Assembly: GCA_033032865.1 (NCBI GenBank)
Contig: JAWHQI010000064.1
Span: forward strand, 186,001 to 250,000
Length of the DNA stretch: 64,000 bases
From: Dactylorhiza incarnata
Lineage: Eukaryota; Streptophyta; Magnoliopsida; Asparagales; Orchidaceae
Reading direction: 5' to 3'
The notes under the pieces were generated by a model. It searched no databases. It worked only from the letters and a program-made list of their open reading frames with translations, and was not told the DNA's origin. The translations under genes and the position numbers were made by a program. This document shows, in pieces, positions 1-9,513 of this stretch (the stretch's first letter is position 1; every line of letters begins with the position of its first letter).

Positions 1-599
1 TGCTTGCTTGACTTACATCCATTTGAACATCATTTGTATTATCAATACCTTGATTAGAATGCATCTACACATACCAAAAAGAATAACAAGTGACAAGAAT
101 GCGACACTATAACATTCAAAAATCAGAACATTCACTAATCAAGAGATTATAATAACTTCGAACATCAAAGTACCTGCTGTCTTTGGACATTCATGGATAT
201 CAAGGTTCAGATAAGCATTGGAGAATGCAAAACTACGTCAATGCCCTAATTAAATTAACTGACCATTCAAATAAGCATATTAGAATAAACATGTATTATA
301 ATGCAAAACATAATAAACGATGCTATCTATAAACAATTTTTATGGTCAAGAGCTATAAAGGATGTCCAAACCGTCTTATGTAAAAACTACATATATTTTG
401 TCATGATATTAGCATGTAGCATAATAATTCCATGGCAACAGGGCATTTCAAATATTGACCTTTAACTCTAAAAGTTGTATCACTCTACGAAACACCTTAG
501 AAAAGAAATAATAAAACATGTATGAACAATCTCATGTCGGATGGAAAAATTTGCAAGAGGGGCAAGAAATCACCAGGTACTTGCACATGCAAGCCATGG
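1..599. other. AT-rich intergenic sequence, no gene seen
   Basis: No open frame with coding character, no RNA gene and no repeat is visible here. The stretch is AT-rich with scattered short homopolymers. Confidence 0.6.
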
Positions 600-880
600 C
601 TAGCTGCAGCGATGTCGGCGAGTTGCAAAAGCCCTCAATGGAAGACCTAGATGGGAGCCCTCGATGGAAACCCTCGATTGCAGAGGTGCTCGCAGCCTCG
701 CACAGTCCAGTCGGGGCAAGCAGCGTTGACGCCGACGAGTTGTGGAAGCCCTCGATGGAAGCCCTCGACTCAAGCCCTCGCGGAAGCCCTCGATAGAAGC
801 CCTCGATTTCAGAGGTTCTCACACAGTCCAGTCACGGGCTCAGGGCAAGCAGGGGCGACGCCGACGAGTTGCGACAAGAA
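600..880. repeat. short tandem repeat, about 117-129 bp period, with inner 12-bp units
   Basis: The phrase (C)GACGCCGACGAGTTG or a close variant recurs at about 611, 728 and 857, each followed by runs of GAAGCCCTCGAT-like 12-mers. Open frames across it in several phases only reflect the repeat composition (Ser-Pro-Arg-Trp-Lys-Pro strings) and are not taken as genes. Confidence 0.6.
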
Positions 881-1341
881 CGATGGAAGTTGAAGGGGTA
901 GTCGGGTAGGGCATGAGTGACTGCACGTGAAATGAAATTGGGTTTCGTGAAGGGGAAGAAATGAACCGTGCAATTAATATAATTTGTATATAAATATATA
1001 TAATTAATTAATTATATATAATAACATAATTATATGTAATTTATAATTACATATATCTAATTTAATTTTGACTATGTAATTTTGACTATTTAATTTATAA
1101 TTACATATATCTAATTTAATTTTGACTATGTAATTTTGACTATTTAATTTTTACTATATAATTAATATTGAATTATTCGACTAGAAATACAAATATATAT
1201 TCGAATTCGGATTCGAAAAGGATTCGAATCCGGATTTGGATTTGAATTCAGATTCGAATTCAAAAAATACGAATTTTAATCGAATTTTCACGAATCGAAT
1301 CCCGAATTATTCACGAATTATACTATTTATGAACAGGCCTA
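881..1341. other. AT-rich stretch ending in a hAT-like terminus
   Basis: From about 960 the sequence is almost pure A/T with an internal repeat of TTTGACTATTTAATTT-type phrases. From 1197 to 1341 it has alternating GAATTCG/CGAATTC words and ends in GAACAGGCCTA. Read on the minus strand it starts TAGGCCTGTTC, which resembles plant hAT/MITE termini. No matching second end or target duplication was found, so it may be a remnant. Confidence 0.3.
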
Positions 1342-1353
1342 GCGACAGTACCT

Positions 1354-1498
1354 CGGCCACAACAGTGTCGCGGCACGACAGCGCTCTTGCGCACGCAACT
1401 CCCCTGAGTGCATTAGAAAATTGAGTGACAACCGGAGTGTTGCACTTCGGGGGGTGCGAGGAGAGGAGCGTTGTCGCGCTACGACACTGTTGTGGCCG
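1354..1498. repeat. inverted repeat (fold-back), about 145 bp
   Basis: CGGCCACAACAGTGTCG at 1354 is answered by its exact reverse complement ending at 1498. Similarity continues inward for about 15 more bases with mismatches. The loop is about 80 bp. It could be a small fold-back element or a hairpin-RNA source. It begins about a dozen bases after the hAT-like terminus at 1341. Confidence 0.75.
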
Positions 1499-2005
1499 GG
1501 CCACTATCGTGGCCGCACAAAAGGCGTCTCTCACCGTCTCACGTATATAAATAAATAAAATTAATTTGTTGATAATACACGATAATTTCAACAACAGTCG
1601 TGATTTTTCGAATACGTGTGGGGTTATTAATAATTAAATATTATTGAACATTTATATATTATCAGTAAATTTGTCCAATGGGCTCAGCGGGCAAAATATA
1701 CGTAACTTAAATTATAATTATATAAACTTAAATGATATATAATATGGGTGAAAATATTTTACTAGTTTGGAAGAGATTGGTTTTAAAAAATTGACTTTCA
1801 ATAAAATATTAATACATATAGGAATTGATATTGAGCTTAAATTTAATTTTGTTGTTCGTCTGCATGATGATATTCTATCACGAGAATTGACATTAATTAC
1901 TTTTATTTGTTCGTATGGAAGACATTGATTTTCAAGAATTGAAAAAAAAGGAATTTGGTTCACACGGGCGTTGTTCACCCGATCGCTCCTCTTTCGACCG
2001 CAAGC
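1499..2005. other. AT-rich intergenic sequence, no gene seen
   Basis: Mostly A/T with no credible open frame and no repeat. It ends where the minisatellite begins. Confidence 0.55.
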
Positions 2006-2920
2006 GATTTTTTAGCCTGTGCGCGAACTTTTCGGCCCGAACGTGATTTTTTAGCCGGCGCACGTGTTTTTGGCCAAAACAAGAATTTTTTGCTAAGTCA
2101 CACATTTTTCAGCTCAGACGCGCGTTTTCCTCACGAGTGTTTTTTGCCCGGGGAGCACATTTTTCTCCTGGGCCCAAGTTTTTCGGCTAGGACGCGAATA
2201 TTTCGTTCGGACACACATTTTTGCTTCCAGGACAAAAATACCGCGCCCAGGCGTAAAAATCGCGCCCGGGCAAAAAATCACGCCAGTGCCGAAAAACCGC
2301 TCCTAGGTAAAAAATGTGCGCCCGAGCGAAAAACAAGCGTTCGGAACGAAAAACATGCGCCTAAGCGAAAAATGTGCGTCGGGGCAAAAAAATCGCGTTT
2401 GAGCCGAAAAACACATTCCCGGGCCAAAAAAACGCGCCCGGCCGAAAAATGTGCGCTTGGCCGAAAAACACATGCATGCCCCGGCGAAAAATTCCTGTCC
2501 GAGCCAAAAAAACACGCATCCGAGCAAAAAATGCGCGTCTGGTCGAAAAATACACGTCTCGACATAAAATGCACGCCCGGGAAAAAAAATGCATGCTCGG
2601 GCGAAATATGCGCGCTCGGGAGAAAAATTCGTGTCCGGGCCGAAAAATGCGCTACCGAACGAAAAACGCGCCCGGGTTGAGAAACGGGCCACGTACAAAT
2701 AATTGTGCACGGGCAAAAATATCGCGTCCGGGCCAAAAAATGAGCGATGTGCGAGAAATGCGCACCCGCGCCAAAAATCACACGCTCGGGCAAAAAACGA
2801 GTGCCTATGCGAAAAAAACGAGCCCAGGTCAAAATCGTGCTGACGAGTTATAACTCACCGGCCAGGTGAAAAACACACACTCGCGCAAAAATGCCCTATT
2901 GCGCGAAAATGCCCATGGGC
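2006..2920. repeat. phased A-tract minisatellite with internal orientation switch
   Basis: About 900 bp of degenerate units of 17-21 bp. Each unit pairs a GC-rich core such as GCGCCCGGGC with a run of 5-7 A. From about 2006 to 2235 the runs are T (core plus TTTTT). From about 2236 to 2920 they are A. The array is therefore two head-to-head blocks of the same unit. Low stop-codon density gives open frames of 137-241 codons on both strands, all Lys/Arg- or Phe-rich and repeat-derived; none is annotated as a gene. Confidence 0.8.
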
Positions 2921-3482
2921 TCAAACTCACTTATTATGCGGAAAATCCATAGGCGGTGACAAGAATTGACTATTTGGTTTTTTATTTCAAAGCCAAAGTC
3001 ACAGGAAAATTGAATTTCTAATTTCCATTATTAATTGGAGAAACTCATTTCCATTATTAAAGTTATTGTCATCATTTATTGTGTTATTCTGACATTGAAG
3101 TCTATCTATGTCCATATTATATCCATTCACCTTCATTTATTGCTACTTCTATTTATGTCCATATTAGTTTATTTTACGCCGAAATTACATTTACATTCAT
3201 ATTATGCATGCATAAGGAAGGGAAAAAGTTTGGTGCGTCAGACACACAACGTGTGCAACACACAACTCTGTGTGCAATATACTGTTTTATCTCTTTAAAT
3301 CATATTTTTAAGCAACTATAAGATTGATTTTGCCCAAAAGAAATTACTAAATTTTAATTATGTTATTTTTATCATCATTTTAAACTCATATTTTTGTATA
3401 TTTTGATTACTTCTGAAATATTACAGTTGTAAAATGGTTGTTACATTGAAAAATTACAGTCGAAAATAGTACATTTGTGTAT
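2921..3482. other. AT-rich intergenic sequence, no gene seen
   Basis: No gene-like frame. The frames at 3035-3321 are short, AT-rich and have no recognisable motif. Confidence 0.55.
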
Positions 3483-3598
3483 ATTTGTGTACAACCCTCA
3501 TTCTCCGAGGGTAGGCCCATTCAAAGCCACGTAGGCTGAAGTCAAGGTCAAAAGGTCAGCACAGAAGCCGACAGTCCAAGACACAAGGCAACTCAGCC

Positions 3599-3810
3599 AG
3601 CAGGAGCAAGGCGCGAGCTGGGCGAGCAAGGCGCGAGCTGGGCGAGCAAGGCGCGAGCTGGGCGAGCAAGAGGCGTGTATGGCGAGCAAAGGGCGTGTAT
3701 GGCGAGCAAGGGGCGAGTATGGCGAACAAGAGGCGAGCCGGGCGAGCAAGGCGCGAGCCGGGCGAGCAAGGCGCGAGCTGGGCGAGCAAGGCGCGAGCAG
3801 AGGCGAGTTT
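3599..3810. repeat. 20-bp tandem repeat inside LTR F copy 1
   Basis: About ten copies of a 20-bp unit close to CAAGGCGCGAGCTGGGCGAG, with central variants such as AGGCGTGTATGG. It lies in the presumed U3. The 5' break of the tandem duplication falls at the left edge of this array. Confidence 0.85.
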
Positions 3811-3874
3811 GGGCGAGTATCTCGCGAGTACGAGCGAATTGCCCTTGTAACTCGCGAGCAGGCAGTATACTCGC

Positions 3875-3877
<3 letters not shown>

Positions 3878-3928
<51 letters not shown>
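3878..3928. repeat. C homopolymer, 51 bases
   Basis: An uninterrupted C run just upstream of the TATA box of the LTR. The duplicate copy has only 24 C (6850-6873), so length is unstable or poorly sequenced. Confidence 0.8.
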
Positions 3929-3938
3929 AGGATTTCTC

Positions 3939-3946
3939 TATAAATA
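3939..3946 (+). promoter_or_regulatory. TATA box of LTR F copy 1
   Basis: TATAAATAGACC is a good plant TATA context and is conserved at 32685 in the related solo LTR and at the equivalent place in the truncated copy (about 6884). Confidence 0.6.
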
Positions 3947-4826
3947 GACCCCCTGGGGTACTAGAAATGCAGACTTTTGGAAGTGGTCGAGGTCCCCCCA
4001 AGCTGGATACTCGCCAAGTCCATGCCCGTCTAGTACCTCGCCCAGCTTTTGGTTGCGGAGGGGAAGTTTCTCCCAAACTTCCGGGTATGTGGTGGGACCT
4101 CCCTGCTGGAGCACCTGGGGTGTGCTTATAATCAATTTTCTCTCTCCTATTTTAGCTATCTGAGCCGTGGATTTGGACCGCAGGATCAGTAAACTCGGGC
4201 TGCATCGGTCCGAATCTTGAGGTCAGAATTTTCCTGGCGTGAACAATTTGCAAAAAGAGGTCCGAGCGTGACGCACTAATTAAAAAAATTCTTATAAGAC
4301 TTGACATTAGAAAAATTTGTAGTGACAAATCAATGGTGGGATTAGAGTTACTAGAAAAATAGTGATTGGTAATCATGTCCAAAAAAATCGGGCCTGGAGG
4401 GCCACCTGGGCCTGGCCTGGTAAAAGCCCGCCTAGGCCCGGTACCGGGCTAGCCCGCCCCATGCCCAGGCCGGGCTCGGGGGCCTTACAGGGCCCCCATA
4501 TAGTTTAAATGCCCAGCCCAATGCCTGACCCAGGCCGGGCCGGGCAAAGCCTGATTTTTCAGGCCAGCCCGACCCGGGCCCAGGTAAAGCCCGGCCCCGG
4601 CATACTATTATTAGCCGTTGGGATCAACGGCTCTTTGAGACGTTGATCCCAACGGCCGCTGGCATGGCGGCATTATTGCTGCCATGCCAGTACTAGTACT
4701 AAGGCTAATAAGCCTAGGGCCTAGGCTACCTAGCCTAGGCTACCTAGCCTAGGCCCTAGGCTTATTAAACAAATAAAAAAAAAATTTAAATTTTTTTTTA
4801 TAAACCCCCCTCATAACCGATCCCCC

Positions 4827-4957
4827 CCTCTCTCTCTCTCTTCTCGCCACTCTCTCTCTCTCCAACCCATTCTCTCTCTCTCGTCTCATCTCTCTCTCTC
4901 TCACTCTCTCTCTCTCCCTCTCTCTCTTCAACTCATTCTCTCTCTCTCTCTCTCTCA
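4827..4957. repeat. CT microsatellite in the leader of the hAT gene
   Basis: An interrupted (CT)n tract runs up to the start codon at 4959. Pyrimidine-rich leaders are common in plant genes, so it may be the transcribed 5' UTR. The second copy is at about 7770-7900. Confidence 0.8.
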
Positions 4958-4958
4958 C

Positions 4959-5369
4959 ATGTCGAACATGTCATCGTCATCCTCGGCGCCAGCATCGTCT
5001 ACTCAAACTGCGCATGAAGTGGTGGAGCACAAACGTACGACGCCAATTTGGGAGCATTTCGATAAAATTAAAATCGGCGACGAATTTAAGATGAGGTGCA
5101 AATTATGCTCGAAGTTGCTGACCCTTACTAGCAACTCGACACTAGCAAGACACTTCAAGTCTTGCGTTTCGAAACAAGCTCCCGAGTCCAGTCCAGGCAG
5201 GGTTCTGAACGAGCGGAGGAGTTGCCTCAACGAAGAATCACTGGAAATCTGCATCTGCTACAAGGATCACTTGGATGCTGCGAAGAGGAAACAACACATT
5301 TCATCGATAGAGGATAGCTCGTCGGACGTAGAAGACGTGATGGACACAATAAATTTACGAGATGATTAA
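4959..5369 (+). CDS. internally deleted hAT transposase: BED zinc finger plus C-terminal tail
   Basis: The 136-residue frame starts with a Ser-rich leader. Residues about 25-70 form a BED-type zinc finger: Trp-Glu-His-Phe, then Cys-Lys-Leu-Cys, then His-Phe-Lys-Ser-Cys. BED fingers bind DNA at the N terminus of hAT transposases. The remainder (Glu-Ser-Leu-Glu-Ile-Cys ... Lys-Asp-His-Leu-Asp-Ala-Ala, acidic end) looks like the extreme C terminus of the same kind of transposase. The catalytic RNase-H-like core and most of the dimerisation region, some 500 residues, are absent. The frame is open across the deletion, so a small DNA-binding protein could be made. It might act as a repressor or titrator of hAT activity, but that is inference. 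Start chosen at the first ATG after the CT tract; a second ATG lies three codons on. Confidence 0.75.
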   Translation: MSNMSSSSSAPASSTQTAHEVVEHKRTTPIWEHFDKIKIGDEFKMRCKLCSKLLTLTSNSTLARHFKSCVSKQAPESSPGRVLNERRSCLNEESLEICICYKDHLDAAKRKQHISSIEDSSSDVEDVMDTINLRDD

Positions 5370-5814
5370 GCGCGTCGCACAATCGCCAGTCACAACCGAT
5401 AAAATATCTATTTTGTTAAATTAGTGAGTTTTTTAATTTTCTTTATTTAAAAATAATAATAATAATAAATTTTATTTCAAGTAATTTTTTTTTCAAATTT
5501 GATGTAAACGTGTATTTATGATTTTCCAATATTAATAAAAATTAGTTTTTTTTGTCCATCTCAAATTATCAATTCATTTCATTTATTGTAATTTTTTTAA
5601 AATAAAGATATTATTTTAAAAAAATTTTAAAAAATGAAAAGTAAAAGGCCAGGCCCGGCCCGGGGGCCTTAACAGGCCCCCTACCGGGGCTGCTGCCCGA
5701 GCCCAGCCCGACCCCGGATAAAGCAAGGCCCGGGCCCGGTTGGCAAAAGCCCGGGCCCTTCAGGCCCGGTACCGGCCCGGCCCGGTCGGGCTTTTTGGAC
5801 AGGCCTATTGGTAA

Positions 5815-6570
5815 AGGTGTATAAGAAAGAGAATTTTGACTTATGGAAAAGAGAAGCAAAAAATGTGGAAACCTACTTTTAGCTTTTCTGGAAATTGGAG
5901 TGTTCGCTGCTTTTTAGAAAGTCCCAAAAATACTTTTTGGCACAAACACTTTTCTCACCACTAATAAACCAAAAACCTCTAAAATAATAGCAGTGTTGGA
6001 AATAGAACTCCACCGCAACTACCGTCCCACATAAAGCTTAATGTATATGCGCTATAGTTGGCGGTATCGATATAAATACTTCGTTCTCCACCAAATAGTT
6101 TTTCCATATTATATTTTGTATTTAAATTTACTAATATATGTACTATAATATATCTATACTATTAAGTTGCGGGTCGCTTAACGCTCCCACGAACAGGACG
6201 AAACGGGTTGTCTTAACTCGAGAGTGAGTTAAGCGCGCAAACAGTTAAATTTAGAATCAACAGCAGAACAGCGAAACGTTTTACGTGGAGAAACTCGGAA
6301 AGGGAAAAGTCACTGGGCCAGACCCAATTATGACGAAATCCACTAGTTGTAATCGTTTACAGGAATTAGAGTTTTCAGGAGTGTGACAGACCACCGCTCC
6401 TTTTACATGTACTTGAGAAAAGGTTGAGTCTTCGGTAGTGGTTGCAGGAGTAGTTTCTGGAGGAGAAACGTCCCAAGCGGAGCGAGCTTTGAGCAGGAGA
6501 GGGATGAACAAAGAGCCAAGTCTTTACTGAAAAACTTCAGAGCTCTATCTTTTTCCTTTTTCTTTGCAAC
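5815..6570. other. sequence between hAT copy 1 and the duplication junction, no gene assigned
   Basis: Noncoding apart from a 76-codon minus-strand frame (6281-6511) that I do not recognise. A GGGAAAGTCACTGGGCC-like phrase and several near-repeats of GAGCGAGCTTTGAGCAGGAG suggest an older repeat underneath. The same sequence recurs at 8758-9513. Confidence 0.5.
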
Positions 6571-7190
6571 AGCAGGAGCAAGGCGCGAGCTGGGCGAGCA
6601 AGGCGCGAGCTGGGCGAGCAAGGCGCGAGCTGGGCGAGCAAGAGGCGTGTATGGCGAGCAAAGGGCGTGTATGGCGAGCAAGGGGCGAGTATGGCGAGCA
6701 AGAGGCGAGCCGGGCGAGCAAGGCGCGAGCCGGGCGAGCAAGGCGCGAGCTGGGCGAGCAAGGCGCGAGCAGAGGCGAGTTTGGGCGAGTATCTCGCGAG
6801 TACGAGCGAATTGCCCTTGTAACTCGCGAGCAGGCAGTATACTCGCCTGCCCCCCCCCCCCCCCCCCCCCCCCAGGATTTCTCTATAAATAGACCCCCTG
6901 GGGTACTAGAAATGCAGACTTTTGGAAGTGGTCGAGGTCCCCCCAAGCTGGATACTCGCCAAGTCCATGCCCGTCTAGTACCTCGCCCAGCTTTTGGTTG
7001 CGGAGGGGAAGTTTCTCCCAAACTTCCGGGTATGTGGTGGGACCTCCCTGCTGGAGCACCTGGGGTGTGCTTATAATCAATTTTCTCTCTCCTATTTTAG
7101 CTATCTGAGCCGTGGATTTGGACCGCAGGATCAGTAAACTCGGGCTGCATCGGTCCGAATCTTGAGGTCAGGATTTTCCTGGCGTCAACA
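6571..7190 (+). mobile_element. 5'-truncated LTR F, second copy made by the tandem duplication
   Basis: Begins inside the 20-bp repeat array, keeps the C run (6850-6873), TATAAATA and the 3' end CAACA, followed by ATTTG at 7191-7195. It lacks the first 111 bases and the left target duplication, so it was copied by the segmental duplication and did not transpose. Confidence 0.85.
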
Positions 7191-7317
7191 ATTTGCAAAA
7201 AGAGGTCCGAGCGTGACGCACTAATTAAAAAAATTCTTATAAGACTTGACATTAGAAAAATTTGTAGTGACAAATCAATGGTGGGATTAGAGTTACTAGA
7301 AAAATAGTGATTGGTAA

Positions 7318-8749
7318 TCATGTCCAAAAAAATCGGGCCTGGAGGGCCACCTGGGCCTGGCCTGGTAAAAGCCCGCCTAGGCCCGGTACCGGGCTAGCCC
7401 GCCCCATGCCCAGGCCGGGCTCGGGGGCCTTACAGGGCCCCCATATAGTTTAAATGCCCAGCCCAATGCCTGACCCAGGCCGGGCCGGGCAAAGCCTGAT
7501 TTTTCAGGCCAGCCCGACCCGGGCCCAGGTAAAGCCCGGCCCCGGCATACTATTATTAGTCGTTGGGATCAACGGCTCTTTGAGACGTTGATCCCAACGG
7601 CCGCTGGCATGGCGGCATTATTGCTGTCATGCCAGTACTAGTACTAAGGCTAATAAGCCTAGGGCCTAGGCTACCTAGCCTAGGCTACCTAGCCTAGGCC
7701 CTAGGCTTATTAAACAAATAAAAAAAAATTTAAATTTTTTTTTATAAACCCCCCTCATAACCGATCCCCCCCTCTCTCTCTCTCTTCTCGCCACTCTCTC
7801 TCTCTCCAACCCATTCTCTCTCTCTCGTCTCATCTCTCTCTCTCACTCTCTCTCTCTCCCTCTCTCTCTTCAACTCATTCTCTCTCTCTCTCTCTCTCAC
7901 ATGTCGAACATGTCATCGTCATCCTCGGCGCCAGCATCGTCTACTCAAACTGCGCATGAAGTGGTGGAGCACAAACGTACGACGCCAATTTGGGAGCATT
8001 TCGATAAAATTAAAATCGGCGACGAATTTAAGATGAGTTGCAAATTATGCTCGAAGTTGCTGACCCTTACTAGCAACTCGACACTAGCAAGACACTTCAA
8101 GTCTTGCGTTTCGAAACAAGCTCCCGAGTCCAGTCCAGGCAGGGTTCTGAACGAGCGGAGGAGTTGCCTCAACGAAGAATCACTGGAAATCTGCATCTGC
8201 TACAAGGATCACTTGGATGCTGCGAAGAGGAAACAACACATTTCATCGATAGAGGATAGCTCGTCGGACGTAGAAGACGTGATGGACACAATAAATTTAC
8301 GAGATGATTAAGCGCGTCGCACAATCGCCAGTCACAACCGATAAAATATCTATTTTGTTAAATTAGTGAGTTTTTTAATTTTCTTTATTTAAAAATAATA
8401 ATAATAATAAATTTTATTTCAAGTAATTTTTTTTTTCAAATTTGATGTAAACGTGTAATTATGATTTTCCAATATTAATAAAAATTAGTTTTTTTTGTCC
8501 ATCTCAAATTATCAATTCATTTCATTTATTGTAATTTTTTTAAAATAAAGATATTATTTTAAAAAAATTTAAAAAAATGAAAAGTAAAAGGCCAGGCCCG
8601 GCCCGGGGGCCTTAACAGGCCCCCTACCGGGGCTGCTGCCCGAGCCCAGCCCGACCCCGGATAAAGCAAGGCCCGGGCCCGGTTGGCAAAAGCCCGGGCC
8701 CTTCAGGCCCGGTACCGGCCCGGCCCGGTCGGGCTTTTTGGACAGGCCT
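7318..8749 (+). mobile_element. short hAT element, copy 2
   Basis: Duplicate of the element at 4373-5806, with the same 8-bp ATTGGTAA on both sides (7310-7317 and 8750-8757). Because the duplications are identical to those of copy 1, this copy arose with the segmental duplication and not by a new insertion. Confidence 0.88.
7901..8311 (+). CDS. internally deleted hAT transposase, duplicate copy
   Basis: Identical in length (136 residues) to the frame at 4959-5369. The visible difference is one residue in the BED finger just before the first Cys pair: Met-Ser-Cys here, Met-Arg-Cys there. The Cys-x2-Cys and His-x4-Cys ligands are intact in both, so both copies could still fold a zinc finger. 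The catalytic core is missing as in copy 1. Both duplicates remaining open is equally explained by a very recent duplication, so it does not show selection. Confidence 0.72.
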   Translation: MSNMSSSSSAPASSTQTAHEVVEHKRTTPIWEHFDKIKIGDEFKMSCKLCSKLLTLTSNSTLARHFKSCVSKQAPESSPGRVLNERRSCLNEESLEICICYKDHLDAAKRKQHISSIEDSSSDVEDVMDTINLRDD

Positions 8750-8757
8750 ATTGGTAA

Positions 8758-9513
8758 AGGTGTATAAGAAAGAGAATTTTGACTTATGGAAAAGAGAAGC
8801 AAAAAATGTGGAAACCTACTTTTAGCTTTTCTGGAAATTGGAGTGTTCGCTGCTTTTTAGAAAGTCCCAAAAATACTTTTTGGCACAAACACTTTTCTCA
8901 CCACTAATAAACCAAAAACCTCTAAAATAATAGCAGTGTTGGAAATAGAACTCCACCGCAACTACCGTCCCACATAAAGCTTAATGTATATGCGCTATAG
9001 TTGGCGGTATCGATATAAATACTTCGTTCTCCACCAAATAGTTTTTCCATATTATATTTTGTATTTAAATTTACTAATATATGTACTATAATATATCTAT
9101 ACTATTAAGTTGCGGGTCGCTTAACGCTCCCACGAACAGGACGAAACGGGTTGTCTTAACTCGAGAGTGAGTTAAGCGCGCAAACAGTTAAATTTAGAAT
9201 CAACAGCAGAACAGCGAAACGTTTTACGTGGAGAAACTCGGAAAGGGAAAAGTCACTGGGCCAGACCCAATTATGACGAAATCCACTAGTTGTAATCGTT
9301 TACAGGAATTAGAGTTTTCAGGAGTGTGACAGACCACCGCTCCTTTTACATGTACTTGAGAAAAGGTTGAGTCTTCGGTAGTGGTTGCAGGAGTAGTTTC
9401 TGGAGGAGAAACGTCCCAAGCGGAGCGAGCTTTGAGCAGGAGAGGGATGAACAAAGAGCCAAGTCTTTACTGAAAAACTTCAGAGCTCTATCTTTTTCCT
9501 TTTTCTTTGCAAC
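8758..9513. other. duplicate of 5815-6570, no gene assigned
   Basis: Same unassigned sequence as in unit 1. Past 9513 the locus continues into single-copy sequence, which marks the right edge of the original duplicated segment. Confidence 0.6.

Larger units (their letters stand above)
3488..4245 (+). mobile_element. solo LTR, family F, copy 1
   Basis: The unit starts TGTACAACCC and ends GAACA (CAACA in the copy at 7190). It is flanked by a perfect 5-bp target duplication ATTTG at 3483-3487 and 4246-4250. It holds a 20-bp tandem repeat, a long C homopolymer and TATAAATA at 3939. No internal retroelement sequence lies between the duplications, so this is a solo LTR, presumably left by LTR-LTR recombination. 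A relative sits at 31875-32991 with the same TGTACAACCC start, TATA context and downstream CTTCCGGGT motif. Orientation follows the TATA box. Confidence 0.85.
4373..5806 (+). mobile_element. short hAT element, copy 1
   Basis: The 1434-bp unit is flanked by a perfect 8-bp target duplication ATTGGTAA (4365-4372 and 5807-5814), the size expected of hAT. Terminal sequences are related inverted repeats: TGTCCAAAAA near the left end, and TTTTTGGACAGGCCT at the right end. The subterminal regions on both sides are dense in GGCCCGG/CCGGGCC words, as in many plant hAT elements. It encodes only a 136-codon BED protein, so it is a deletion derivative that would need a transposase from elsewhere. Confidence 0.88.
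3599..9513. repeat. direct tandem duplication, two units of about 2.95 kb
   Basis: Unit 1 is 3599-6570 and unit 2 is 6571-9513. They match base for base apart from scattered substitutions (for example G/T in the BED codon at 5095 versus 8037, and C/T in the CCAACGGC region), small indels and the poly-C length. The junction at about 6570 reads ...TTGCAACAG joined to CAGGAGCAAGG. The two parental breakpoints (3598-3600 and 9511-9513) share CAG. The duplication therefore happened after both the solo LTR and the hAT element were in place. Confidence 0.9.

Noticed and set aside
1955..2853. Overlapping long frames of 137-241 codons on both strands
   Set aside because: Produced by the A-tract minisatellite, which has few stops in any phase; products are Lys/Arg or Phe/Arg repeats without a domain.
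3498..4135. Frames of 150-192 codons with poly-Gly or poly-Pro
   Set aside because: They run through the 20-bp array and the C homopolymer of a solo LTR; the same appears at 6545-7080.
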